64,000 bases of DNA from Aquimarina agarivorans (lineage in GTDB: Bacteria > Bacteroidota > Bacteroidia > Flavobacteriales > Flavobacteriaceae): the NCBI RefSeq assembly GCF_000218485.1, contig NZ_AFPB01000036.1:21416-85415 (forward strand). The letters are read 5' to 3'. Below the pieces are notes generated by a model, which was not told the origin of the DNA, did no database searches, and saw nothing but the letters and a program-made list of their open reading frames with translations. Made by a program: the position numbers and the translations under genes. Below are positions 8,118-16,161 of this stretch, one piece after another. How positions within the stretch are numbered: the stretch's first letter is position 1; each line of letters starts with the position of its first letter.

Positions 8118-8458
8118 AAAATTGGAAAGGAACAGTAGTGACTTTAGCGCTCTTTGGGATCATTGTTTTTCTGATTATGAATCGATTGCATTCAAATGAT
8201 TCCATGACTACTAAAGAAATGGTTCGTACAGAGCAATTAAAGGATAGTTTACAGGATCAGACTCAAGTGCTAGATAACCAAATTGAAGTCATCGAAATAG
8301 TAGCAGATAGTCTGGAACAGGATATTGCTGATCACCATCAAAAAATTATCAAATTAAAAGAAACACAGCATGAAAAAGCAACTCGTATTTATAATGCTTC
8401 TGATGTGGAGCTCTTGGAGTTTTTCTCAAGGTTTAAAACCAAAGATTCAATCCATTAA
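8114..8458 (+). CDS. Coiled-coil membrane protein, inner-membrane spanin candidate
   Basis: 114 residues: N-terminal membrane anchor (VVTLALFGIIVFLIM), then a long helical stretch (about 35-100) with heptad-like Leu/Ile/Val spacing. This is the topology of Rz-type i-spanins. Its last 89 bases overlap, in another frame, a gene that encodes a signal peptide and another coiled coil. Such nesting is characteristic of Rz/Rz1-type pairs. No sequence homology is claimed. Confidence 0.55.
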   Translation: MKNWKGTVVTLALFGIIVFLIMNRLHSNDSMTTKEMVRTEQLKDSLQDQTQVLDNQIEVIEIVADSLEQDIADHHQKIIKLKETQHEKATRIYNASDVELLEFFSRFKTKDSIH

Positions 8459-8786
8459 TGGTAAACCTCATTTTTGTTTTTCTATGAAACAGTCTAAACT
8501 CATCGCTACTTATTTAGAGCAAAAAGTAGCCAATGATTCGCTTATTGAGATGCTGCATCAAAAAAATGCAACCCTAGAAAATTTAGTAAAAGCCAAAAAT
8601 GAAATCATTCTTAAATCATCAGCTAAGGCTTATAACCTGAGAGCGATTACCATCAGTCAAGAAACACAAATTGAGGTACTTCGACTAGAGTTAAAAAAGG
8701 AAAAACGTAAACTTCGAAAGCAACGTTTTTTTACCAAAACAGGGACGATTATCGCAGTAGTACTAGGAATTTTAATTGTAACATAA
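8370..8786 (+). CDS. Exported coiled-coil protein nested in the previous gene
   Basis: 138 residues. The first 20 residues form a clear signal peptide (MKKQLVFIMLLMWSSWSFSQ). After it come a short beta segment, a long helical segment (about 40-110) rich in Lys, Glu and Leu, and a C-terminal membrane segment (GTIIAVVLGILIV). The ATG lies inside the preceding gene. The pair resembles an embedded spanin arrangement, but the C-terminal membrane helix and the lack of a lipobox Cys are not typical of an o-spanin. Confidence 0.6.
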   Translation: MKKQLVFIMLLMWSSWSFSQGLKPKIQSINGKPHFCFSMKQSKLIATYLEQKVANDSLIEMLHQKNATLENLVKAKNEIILKSSAKAYNLRAITISQETQIEVLRLELKKEKRKLRKQRFFTKTGTIIAVVLGILIVT

Positions 8787-8787
8787 T

Positions 8788-9237
8788 ATGAGTGTTTTTG
8801 GCTATCAAAGTGATGTAGTACAAGTTAGTAACAGTGCAGTGGATGATAGGGAGGTTTCAGAATTAGAAATTCGTCCAGAGGATATCAATCCAATTATTGA
8901 GCATACTCCAAATAGAAATGAGTATGTAAAAACTAAAGATAATATTATTCTGTGTAAAGATATTCGTTTGAAGCGTGTTGGTGGTCTGGGGACTATCAAT
9001 GAGATTGTGCTAGTCTTTCCTGTACCGCTTATAAGAACGAATGCTGATTATGTGGGCGAAGTGTTTTCTAATGAGGGAAATTATTACAGGTATCGTATGA
9101 ATAGTGATGGGCATATTAGAATAAGCGGAAATATCACTTCACTAAACGAAGAAATCATTTTTAATATGATGCCTTATGTGGCAGCGTCTCCTGTGCGATA
9201 TATCGCAACAGATTTTGGAAGAATGATTACCCCTTAA
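8788..9237 (+). CDS. Beta-rich protein of unknown function, possible virion component
   Basis: 149 residues, no membrane segment or signal. The C-terminal 90 residues alternate hydrophobic and polar residues (EIVLVFPVPLIRTNADYVGEVF, YYRYRMNSDGHIRISG, FNMMPYVAASPVRYIATDF), consistent with a beta-sandwich or jelly-roll. It is too short for a double jelly-roll capsid protein. It follows the spanin-like pair by one base. I do not recognise it. Confidence 0.6.
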   Translation: MSVFGYQSDVVQVSNSAVDDREVSELEIRPEDINPIIEHTPNRNEYVKTKDNIILCKDIRLKRVGGLGTINEIVLVFPVPLIRTNADYVGEVFSNEGNYYRYRMNSDGHIRISGNITSLNEEIIFNMMPYVAASPVRYIATDFGRMITP

Positions 9238-9243
9238 AATAAA

Positions 9244-9579
9244 TTGATGAAAACAGATATTATAAAAATTATACTGATTGTTTTTGGAGCGAGTGGCTTT
9301 TGGAAATTCTTTGAATTGCTCGTGCAACACGGCATGCAAAAACGCTTAAAGAAAGCGGAAATTCGAAACCTGGACATTCAGGCGAATAATCTAGTAGTTG
9401 AGAATTGGGTGCAATGGTCAGAAAAGATGGAAAAACGAATTCTTCAGTTAGAAAATAAAAATACGGCGATGAATAAAACCATTACCAAACAACGCGAACG
9501 TATCAATGAATTGCAACGCTATGTAGATCAGCTTGAAGAAGAAATTAAAGGCTATAAAAATTCGAGAGATGAACATTGA
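9244..9579 (+). CDS. Membrane-anchored coiled-coil protein
   Basis: 111 residues. An N-terminal membrane segment (IIKIILIVFGASGFWKFFELL) is followed by a long coiled coil with regular Leu/Ile spacing up to the C-terminus (KRILQLENKNTAMN, RINELQRYVDQLEEEI). It overlaps the small gene starting at 9569. A role as spanin or scaffold is possible. Confidence 0.65.
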   Translation: MMKTDIIKIILIVFGASGFWKFFELLVQHGMQKRLKKAEIRNLDIQANNLVVENWVQWSEKMEKRILQLENKNTAMNKTITKQRERINELQRYVDQLEEEIKGYKNSRDEH

Positions 9580-9712
9580 TAAAGGGAGTAAGACACTAAA
9601 TTATGTATTTGGCATATTTATACTGCTCAGTGCCGTAAGGGTAAGTGCGGATTTATATTCAAGATATAAGAAAAGTAAGCAACCTAAAGATTGTGGCTGT
9701 AAAAAAGCATAA
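9569..9712 (+). CDS. 47-residue membrane protein with C-terminal cysteines
   Basis: The frame ATG 9569 to TAA 9712 encodes MNIDKGSKTLNYVFGIFILL..., with one hydrophobic segment (VFGIFILLSAVRVSADLY) and a basic tail ending KDCGCKKA. The ATG overlaps the upstream stop by 11 bases, and the next ATG (9714) follows the stop at once, which is how the other genes here are packed. It could be a small membrane protein or a leader-like peptide. Confidence 0.55.
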   Translation: MNIDKGSKTLNYVFGIFILLSAVRVSADLYSRYKKSKQPKDCGCKKA

Positions 9713-9713
9713 G

Positions 9714-10232
9714 ATGAACCTTAAAAGCAATACCCATATTTACGTTGGAGCAAGTACACTTGTACTTGTATTGGGTAGTGCTTTTTTTGTATATCGATTA
9801 CTGGTAAAAAAGAAGCAAAAACAGCTTGTTGTTAAACCGATAAACACGGCTGTTTTTGATAGTCCCGATGTCCGAGGTTCAGGAAAGTGTATTGACCCGC
9901 TTTTGGTTTACAGGTTACAATTACTTGCTCAAAAATCAGGTTATCCTATTTTTAGTTGGATCAGTTCTGGAGTACGTACTCCCTATTGGAATCGAAAAGT
10001 GGGTGGTGTTCGAAACTCCTCCCATGAAATTCCTAATTGTAAGGCAGTAGATATTAAAGCCCTCAACAAAACTATCCGAAACCGTTTGGTATTTATAGCC
10101 CGTGAAGTAGGTTTTAAAAGAATTGGTGTTGGAAAAACCTTTGTGCATTTAGATATCGACACTAATAAATCTCAAAATGTGGCTTGGGGATATCCTTCAG
10201 GGAGTCGCCCTGAAATTAATCCATTTGTATAA
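9714..10232 (+). CDS. Membrane-anchored M15-type D,D-carboxypeptidase (peptidoglycan hydrolase)
   Basis: 172 residues from the ATG at 9714; a longer frame from 9645 has no better start and would overlap the small gene before it. There is one N-terminal membrane segment (IYVGASTLVLVLGSAFFVYRL), then a Peptidase_M15_3-like domain. Its motifs are SSGVRTPYWNRKVGG, NSSHEIPNCKAVDI and TFVHLDID, which carry the zinc ligands His, Asp and His and the catalytic Asp of the family, so it should be active. Unlike the amidase-fold protein at 4478 it looks like a genuine wall-cutting enzyme, anchored to a membrane. Confidence 0.8.
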   Translation: MNLKSNTHIYVGASTLVLVLGSAFFVYRLLVKKKQKQLVVKPINTAVFDSPDVRGSGKCIDPLLVYRLQLLAQKSGYPIFSWISSGVRTPYWNRKVGGVRNSSHEIPNCKAVDIKALNKTIRNRLVFIAREVGFKRIGVGKTFVHLDIDTNKSQNVAWGYPSGSRPEINPFV

Positions 10233-10234
10233 GT

Positions 10235-10669
10235 ATGTATAGAGATCAAAAGACACCTTATCCTAGAGGTAATTCAGCCACGATTCTAAATTATTTAGAA
10301 GAGCTTATTCTAATCAATGCTAAAGAACAGGGGCAATTTCCGATGGCTGAAGAAGCTGGTGGGTATCAAGATTTAGAAGTTTCAGGTATGGAAGTGGTAC
10401 AACTCACGGTTCCTGAGTTTGCTGTTTCAGCGCTTCTGATTGTAGAAGCGGATGTCACAGCCAAAATTCTACATAGAGTAATTCGTTTTAAAGAAAACGG
10501 TGCTTTACCAACTGAAAACTCAGGCTTTGGATTGGGAGATAATGATGCTTATACCATTATTGGGAAACAAAATTTAGATCAGTTTAGATGTATTGGTATT
10601 GAAGCTGACAAGAAACACTTTCTTAGAATTCAATATTATAAAACGGCTCAACAACAAGAAATACGATAG
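10235..10669 (+). CDS. Unknown soluble protein, possible structural (vertex or adaptor) component
   Basis: 144 residues without membrane segment or signal. The N-terminal third is helical; the rest is beta-rich (VVQLTVPEFAVSALLIVEADV, VIRFKENGALPTENSGFGLGDNDAYTIIG, FRCIGIEADKKHFLRIQYY). This strand pattern, with a long Gly-rich loop, resembles phage-associated beta-sandwich proteins, but I cannot name a family. It lies just before the spike-like gene. Confidence 0.6.
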   Translation: MYRDQKTPYPRGNSATILNYLEELILINAKEQGQFPMAEEAGGYQDLEVSGMEVVQLTVPEFAVSALLIVEADVTAKILHRVIRFKENGALPTENSGFGLGDNDAYTIIGKQNLDQFRCIGIEADKKHFLRIQYYKTAQQQEIR

Positions 10670-10673
10670 GTTT

Positions 10674-11654
10674 ATGAGAAGTTTTAATTGCAATATTATT
10701 AGAGGGGGATGTTATGAAAAAGCTAGTTCAGGAGGTAATAGTAATACAGACTCTTATGGTGATGGTATTTTCCCTAAGCCATTTGTCTCAGGAGTAACTG
10801 TCGCTTCAAAAGATGAAAGCAACGATTTGTTTCTGGTCACCATTAATGGATTTAACTTTGATGAAAATTCGATAGTTAAGTTTAGTGTCGATTCCATTAT
10901 TATAATTGAAAAGAGTTTTGTAAATCCGATGCAAATTGTGGTTTGTATTGAAGTTCCAATAAACGGTGTTTTTGATGTCATTGTTTGTAATAACGATTTA
11001 AGTTCTGGAGATACTGGAGCTGGTACTGTTGTGATTGAGCAACAAACGGTTAAATGGATTGATTTCTGTAAAATTCCTTTAAGTGAAATTGAATATGAAG
11101 CTACTGATGGTGTGGAACTTTTTAGGGATTTAGAACGTGGAATTTGGGCGGGAGGAACTTCTAATGATTTCTTTGGTCGAGGAGTGAAATTCTCAGCCTA
11201 CTCTTGGAATCGTGCTGATGAGCGTGAATTTAGTTTTGTGTTTACTGCTAGAGGGACAAATCCCTCTTTTCTGTTCGGAATTGGCACGCCTGAAATTGAT
11301 GTCAATAATTTAGGCAGTCAAGCATTATTTGCTCCAGAGATTCATCTATTTTATGATAATGGCAGATTCAATCGCTTTCTCGGAGGTGGTGGAGTTCGTA
11401 ATTGGGCGCAGGATGTTCAGGCTAATTTGCGTTTTGAAAAGAATATTTTTTATAAGGTGACTTTTGAAAAGTCTGGAAAAGTAGATTCTAAAGTGTTAAT
11501 TCATTCTGTTGAGAAAGGGAATTATGATGCAAATATTGAAAAGCTTGGAGAATATGTTATTCAAGGAAATCCCGCTAACAATCCTATTTTGATTCCATAT
11601 TGGAATGCAGTTAGCACTCCTGATGTTTTTATTACGGCTCTCAGCGTTCCATAA
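10674..11654 (+). CDS. Spike or fibre-like protein with Ig-like and lectin-like domains
   Basis: 326 residues from the ATG at 10674, four bases after the previous stop. After a Gly/Ser-rich N-terminus, residues about 35-120 form an IPT/TIG-like Ig domain (FVSGVTVASKDESNDLFLVT, GFNFDENSIVKF, NPMQIVVCIEV). The C-terminal 190 residues are beta-rich and Trp/Phe-rich (GIWAGGTSNDFFGRGVKFSAYSW), resembling a carbohydrate-binding sandwich. The gene ends the + strand block, where receptor-binding spikes often lie. The role is inferred. Confidence 0.6.
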   Translation: MRSFNCNIIRGGCYEKASSGGNSNTDSYGDGIFPKPFVSGVTVASKDESNDLFLVTINGFNFDENSIVKFSVDSIIIIEKSFVNPMQIVVCIEVPINGVFDVIVCNNDLSSGDTGAGTVVIEQQTVKWIDFCKIPLSEIEYEATDGVELFRDLERGIWAGGTSNDFFGRGVKFSAYSWNRADEREFSFVFTARGTNPSFLFGIGTPEIDVNNLGSQALFAPEIHLFYDNGRFNRFLGGGGVRNWAQDVQANLRFEKNIFYKVTFEKSGKVDSKVLIHSVEKGNYDANIEKLGEYVIQGNPANNPILIPYWNAVSTPDVFITALSVP

Positions 11655-11784
11655 TCTTATAAATAATGTCATTAATAAATAGTAATAATTCTTAGTGGAA
11701 ACAGCGTGTTAGCAAGTATATATTATGATAATTTAAAAGCATCATAAGTTTCATTAAATGCTAAGTATTTGACTCTAAGTAATT

Positions 11785-12138
11785 TTAACTTTTGTAAATC
11801 AGAAAAATTATATATTTGCACCCGTGATTATTCAATTTTTGTTCAATAGAATAGTTCTTTTTTAGAGGTTCATACCCTCTCCATTTATCGGTTACTATTT
11901 TTGCTGTTGTGCTTATATGTTCTTCAAATATGGGTGTCTATGATTTAGATGAATAGTCATCGATAGATTTTACATACACTCGTTTTACTTGATGTTTTTT
12001 ACTTAACTCTACAGCAATGACAGCCTTTTTCTTTTTAGAATTATAGCTTCGTCCTTGTTTGCCTTCTTCTTTACCGCCCACCGTAAATTCATCAATATGA
12101 ACCAATTCAGATAAAGGATATTTTTGACTACTCTCCAT
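11785..12138 (-). pseudogene. ISXO2-like (IS1595-family) transposase remnant
   Basis: The fragment from an ATG at 12138 contains LVHIDEFTVGGKEEGKQGRS and KKKKAVIAVEL, the DDE-domain signature of ISXO2-like transposases (PF12762). A TAG at 11938-11940 stops it after SIDDYSSKS. The same frame then continues with IFEEHISTTAKIVTDKWRGY and PLKKNYSIEQ, clearly the rest of the same domain, to a TAA near 11785. The N-terminal zinc-binding part is missing because a TAG lies two codons upstream of the ATG. It is a dead remnant. No terminal repeats were found. Confidence 0.75.
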
Positions 12139-12409
12139 TGCAAACTATCTTCTGAACTAAAAAACAAATCTATTTTATTTGAAAGGTTTTCTTTAGATTC
12201 TTCATTTTCTGAGGCTCTATTGTTTTTTATAAAGTTATGATCAATAAATTGAATTTTTACACTTTCGATAATTTTTTTATTAATTTGATCAACGTCTTTA
12301 GAAGTTTCTAGGTCAATATGCTAATGAGGAAGCTATAAAGAAACACCTTCAAAGTCAAGGAAAATATGAGTATAAAAAGTTGCATCGAAATCAACTAAGA
12401 TTATTTTGA

Positions 12410-12435
12410 TACCCCAACGGTTCTGTCTTGGGGTA
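12410..12435. terminator. Short hairpin between convergent units
   Basis: Perfect 8-bp inverted repeat TACCCCAA / TTGGGGTA with a 10-base loop. It lies just after the stop of a + strand gene relic and about 20 bases past the end of the - strand PPTase gene. There is no T-run, so a terminator role is uncertain. Confidence 0.4.
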
Positions 12436-12453
12436 GTTCATTAATAGCTCCCT

Positions 12454-13113
12454 TTAAAATTCAAAATGGACTAGTTTTATTATAAATATTTCATCGCTAG
12501 GAAAATCATTTTTTTCCCTAAAACCAATATTACATTTGTATCGACTATCAATCTTCAGTTCTTTAATTATGTATTTATTATTTTCAATTATAGTCCTGCA
12601 ATTTTTAACTTCAAACGATTTTAATGGAATATATAATCCTTTACCATTCGCTTTAACAGCAGCTTCTTTTTGGGTCCAATAATTAAAAAATGTTTCAAAT
12701 TTTAAACTGTTTTCAGTCATGATTTTACTCCATTCGTAATCAGTCATGTGACTTTTGAAGTGTTCTATCTCTATATCCTTAATGATTTCAATATCGATTC
12801 CAATATCATATTCTCTTGAGATAGCACATACAACTATACTTCCTGAATGAGATATATTAAACTGAACTTTTTTTGATTTAAAATAAGGCTTAAAATTAGA
12901 TGTAAGATCAATTTCATTATCGTTATAAACGTAATCGAAATTCTTTTCCAATCCTTCTTTCAAAAGTAACCTCCCCATCAATGATAGCTGAGCATCCTCC
13001 CATTTTTTATATTTTTTAATTTTTTTCCGAAATGCTTCGGAAAAAAATGGTAAAAAATTTAACAATCTTTGATGTAAATGTTTAGAAATATAAGAATAAT
13101 ACACTATAATCAT
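12454..13113 (-). CDS. Sfp-type 4'-phosphopantetheinyl transferase
   Basis: 219 residues, the usual length. It carries the family motifs GIDIE (about 105-109) and WTQKEAAVKANGKGL (about 146-160), with the Mg-binding acidic residues and the KEA..K box intact. It would convert the many apo carrier domains of this cluster to the holo form by transferring phosphopantetheine from CoA to the conserved Ser. It is the last gene of the - strand cluster, 44 bases after the TonB receptor gene, and is uninterrupted, unlike most of the megasynthase genes. Confidence 0.9.
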   Translation of the reverse strand: MIIVYYSYISKHLHQRLLNFLPFFSEAFRKKIKKYKKWEDAQLSLMGRLLLKEGLEKNFDYVYNDNEIDLTSNFKPYFKSKKVQFNISHSGSIVVCAISREYDIGIDIEIIKDIEIEHFKSHMTDYEWSKIMTENSLKFETFFNYWTQKEAAVKANGKGLYIPLKSFEVKNCRTIIENNKYIIKELKIDSRYKCNIGFREKNDFPSDEIFIIKLVHFEF

Positions 13114-13157
13114 ATTCGCTATAATTTCTCTCTATATGACATTTAATATTACAAAAT

Positions 13158-15587
13158 CTAATTGACCCTGCTTTTTTCACTTTCATTACTCTGTTCTTTA
13201 GACGCCTTTTTTACCTTTTCTCCAGATTTAAAATTATATGATAAAGCGACTTTAAAAATTCGAGTATCAATTTTTTGAACAAATTTACTTTGAAGAGAGT
13301 TAAAATTCACGATAACATCGTCTTTATAAGTATTAAAAATATCTTGTAGTTCCATATTTAAATTCAATCTATTCTTAAAAAAAGATTTTTCAACTCCTAA
13401 CGATGCCATAAAATAATTACTTGTCTCATATAAACCATCAATAAAAGGTGATAGATATAATGCTGAAAGCTGTAGATTGCAATTTTTTGAAAGCAAAAAT
13501 TCATGTGTAGTATCAAAACTAAAACTTATTTTATTTATATCAAGTTTACTGCCTTCAAAATTGTCTTGGTAATACCTATCATAAATACCTGAAATATTAT
13601 TAGATATGTTCCACCAGTTGACTATTTTATTTTGGAATATCCCAGTTACTGAAAAATTCTGCCTTTTTTGGATGTTAACATTTTGAAGTATAACATTAAA
13701 ATTTTCGGAATTTTGAAAAGGCATTTGAGTGATTTTATCTAATGAATGAGAATAATTAAATTCTATATTCCCCTTACCTTTATTGAAGGTATAGCTTAAT
13801 AAAAAATTATGGATATCCTCAGGAATTAATGAAGGGTTTCCTTCCCTAGAAATATAATCACTTAAAAAAAATACAAAAGGGCTTAATTCATTATACAACG
13901 GACGCTGTATACGCCTATTATATCCAATATTAATGGTGTTATTCGATTCAAAAACAAACCCTAGATTTAAACTTGGGAATAATCTTGTGTAATCATTTAT
14001 TGGAACTAAATCAGAATCAGAAAAGCTAAAAAGAGGGTTGGTATGTTCCAACCTTAAGCCTATTTGATAATTAATTTGTTTATACTTTCTATTATAGTCC
14101 TTATGTCCAGAATAATTTGTGTACAAAGAAAATATATTCTCTTTATAATTAAAATTACTTTTTTCGATATTGGAATCTAAGGAAGAACTGAATGTCCTAC
14201 CACTATCATTTTCTGTTCTACTATATTTTGTGCCTAATTCTAATAAATAATTTTCTTTTATAGGAATAGAATAATCTAGTTTTGCGGAAAAGATATTAAC
14301 ATCAAAAGGAATACTAAAATCAATTATTTCCTCCTTTATAATGTTATCAGGAGTATCAAATAAACTCAAAAAAGTTTGAGCGTTAACATCAAAATCCTTA
14401 TCATACGATGAGTAGTCTGTAGAAAAATAAAGTGAGTTTCCGTTGTTTGAAACATAATCCCAAAATAATCCATATGAATCACTTTTTAGTCTTTCTAAAT
14501 TAATAGAATTTGTTACAGATAAAGAATCAGGGAAAAACAAAGTTTCAGGTGTAATCGGTTTTACATGAGTAGAAGAAATAACTGGATTATCTGTTTTATT
14601 ATTAAACCCGTTAAAAATTAAGCCAATCACATTACTATCATTGACTTGGTATTTAATAGTACTATGAATATTCTTATTCCGATATTCATTTTCTTGTAGA
14701 ATGGCTGCATCTGTTTCTAAAGCATTTTCTCTGTACAAAAAAATATTACTTACATCCATTAAACGTGAAGTTTTACTGATGCCCATGCCTACGCCTATAT
14801 ACCATTTATTACTTTTCAATCTGAAATTCAAGTTACCAATTAAGTTTATTTGATTTCTGAAATGTGTTGATAGTGATATATCACTATCAAATCCATTGCT
14901 TTTTCTATCCTTGATTTTAATATCTATTGTTCCTGCAGCTCCTGAAGCTTCATTTTTTGCTGAGGGTAAAGTATTCACAACAATATTTTTAACAGATGTT
15001 ACATTAATACTTTTTAAAACGGCATTTAATGCATCCTTGTCTAAAATTTGCTCTTGGCCGTTAATCATTAAAGTAACTCCCTTTTTACCGTTTAGAATAA
15101 GTTCTCCTTCACGATTTATCCATAAGCCAGCTATATGAGACAATGCATCGAAAGCCGTTCCGTTTTTGGAAAAAATATTACTGCCGGGGTCAAAAGATTT
15201 TTCAGTACCATTAATATTAATTTGATTTTTTTCTGCTACAACTAAAACTTCATCTAACTGTTCAATCTCATTTAATATAAATGTTCCAATATCTAGAGTT
15301 TGATTAGTAGAAAACTCTTTACTTATAGATTCAAAACCATAAGATGCAATATTAAGTTTATATTTGTTTGCCTTATTGTCATTAACAATCTTTATACTAA
15401 ACCTTCCTGACTCATTTGTCATAGTACGACTTATATGTAGTGAATCGGGTAGTGATAGTAAGTCTACAGTTGAATATTCAATTGGATTATTACCCTTGTC
15501 TATTACATTTCCATAAATTTCAATTTTCTGAGAAAAAATATTAATTGAAAAAATAATAGAAAAACTTACGAAAAAAACTAGCTTCAT
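13158..15587 (-). CDS. TonB-dependent outer-membrane receptor with CarboxypepD_reg plug
   Basis: 809 residues. Signal peptide (MKLVFFVSFSIIFSINIFSQ), then a CarboxypepD_reg-like domain (about 22-105: GNVIDKGNNPIEYSTVDLLS ... GTFILNEIEQLDEVLV), a plug, and a C-terminal 22-strand-type barrel region of the OMP_b-brl_3 class with alternating aromatic residues. It lies inside the synthetic cluster, so it may take up a metal complex of the product, or serve as an unlinked receptor. Four copies of an 11-bp repeat lie directly upstream of the ATG and may affect its translation. Confidence 0.85.
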   Translation of the reverse strand: MKLVFFVSFSIIFSINIFSQKIEIYGNVIDKGNNPIEYSTVDLLSLPDSLHISRTMTNESGRFSIKIVNDNKANKYKLNIASYGFESISKEFSTNQTLDIGTFILNEIEQLDEVLVVAEKNQININGTEKSFDPGSNIFSKNGTAFDALSHIAGLWINREGELILNGKKGVTLMINGQEQILDKDALNAVLKSINVTSVKNIVVNTLPSAKNEASGAAGTIDIKIKDRKSNGFDSDISLSTHFRNQINLIGNLNFRLKSNKWYIGVGMGISKTSRLMDVSNIFLYRENALETDAAILQENEYRNKNIHSTIKYQVNDSNVIGLIFNGFNNKTDNPVISSTHVKPITPETLFFPDSLSVTNSINLERLKSDSYGLFWDYVSNNGNSLYFSTDYSSYDKDFDVNAQTFLSLFDTPDNIIKEEIIDFSIPFDVNIFSAKLDYSIPIKENYLLELGTKYSRTENDSGRTFSSSLDSNIEKSNFNYKENIFSLYTNYSGHKDYNRKYKQINYQIGLRLEHTNPLFSFSDSDLVPINDYTRLFPSLNLGFVFESNNTINIGYNRRIQRPLYNELSPFVFFLSDYISREGNPSLIPEDIHNFLLSYTFNKGKGNIEFNYSHSLDKITQMPFQNSENFNVILQNVNIQKRQNFSVTGIFQNKIVNWWNISNNISGIYDRYYQDNFEGSKLDINKISFSFDTTHEFLLSKNCNLQLSALYLSPFIDGLYETSNYFMASLGVEKSFFKNRLNLNMELQDIFNTYKDDVIVNFNSLQSKFVQKIDTRIFKVALSYNFKSGEKVKKASKEQSNESEKSRVN

Positions 15588-15589
15588 AT

Positions 15590-15633
15590 ATTTACTTTTT
15601 ATTTACTTTTTATTTACTTTTTATTTACTTTTT
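15590..15633 (-). repeat. Four tandem 11-bp repeats in the leader of the TonB receptor gene
   Basis: The + strand unit ATTTACTTTTT occurs four times without change. On the transcribed strand this is AAAAAGTAAAT x4. The array starts three bases upstream of the receptor ATG and runs into the stop codon of the GNAT gene, so the spacer between the two genes consists entirely of this repeat. Copy-number change would alter the ribosome-binding region. Confidence 0.9.
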
Positions 15634-16145
15634 TGTTCAACCCACTGTTCTCTACTAATACTATAGACTTCCACATCAAAGCCCATCACATTTTGATTTT
15701 TAATATATGACTGCCCAAGTTTTTTTGATAATTTTATTGAAGAGTAATTTTTTGGGGATATTAAACTTAATACCTCTTTCTTTCCTAAATTTTTAAAAGC
15801 ATAGTCCATCGCTATAGTAGCTGCTTCATATGCATAACCTCTTCCCCAAAATTTACTAGAAAGGGTCCAACCTATCTCAAATCCTGGATAGTCTTCGGGA
15901 TATAAATATCCTACTCGCCCAATCAATTTCTTTGATTTTTTCTCTTCAACCGCCCAGTGACCGTAACCTCTTAATTGCCAATGCCCTACTAAAAAAGCCA
16001 TATGTCGCCAAGCTTCGAGTCTTGAAAAAGTTTTTCCTCCCAAATACTGCATTACTTTTGGGTCTTGACATATTGCTGCATATTCTTCTATGTCACTTGG
16101 TTTCCATTGCCTTAACAATAATCTTTCCGTTTCTAATTCTATCAT
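15621..16145 (-). CDS. GNAT N-acetyltransferase (RimJ/RimL type)
   Basis: 174 residues from the ATG at 16145 (MIELETERLLLRQW, a standard start for this family). A longer frame from 16229 would overlap the upstream gene and add a non-conserved basic/hydrophobic tail. The sequence has the Acetyltransf_3 pattern: LETERLLLRQW, GYGHWAVEE, IGRVGYLYPEDYPGFEIGWTL, GRGYAYEAATIAMDYAF (acetyl-CoA site) and LGKKEVLSLISPKNYSSIKLSKKLG. Its substrate is unknown. It may tailor the product or give self-resistance by acetylating an amine, given its place in the cluster. Confidence 0.8.
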   Translation of the reverse strand: MIELETERLLLRQWKPSDIEEYAAICQDPKVMQYLGGKTFSRLEAWRHMAFLVGHWQLRGYGHWAVEEKKSKKLIGRVGYLYPEDYPGFEIGWTLSSKFWGRGYAYEAATIAMDYAFKNLGKKEVLSLISPKNYSSIKLSKKLGQSYIKNQNVMGFDVEVYSISREQWVEQKSK

Positions 16146-16161
16146 AATTTTAGTATTTTTT

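Larger units (their letters stand above)
11655..12453. other. Relic zone between the phage-like block and the biosynthetic cluster
   Basis: About 800 bases without an intact gene. It holds a broken ISXO2-like transposase (about 11785-12138, - strand) and an open - strand stretch without start at about 12125-12322 (containing DQINKKIIESVKIQF). There is also an open + strand stretch from about 12313 to a TGA at 12409 (containing KKHLQSQGKYEYKKLHRNQ). Neither stretch matches a family I know. A short hairpin follows at 12410-12435. The zone looks like a scar of past insertions at the edge of the cluster. Confidence 0.55.

Noticed and set aside
1..11654. Contractile injection system (T6SS- or PVC-like)
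   Set aside because: No sheath, tube, baseplate or AAA+ unfoldase gene was seen; the proteins are mostly single-pass membrane proteins.
12410..12435. Strong intrinsic terminator
   Set aside because: The stem is good but there is no T-run on either side; kept only as a low-confidence hairpin.
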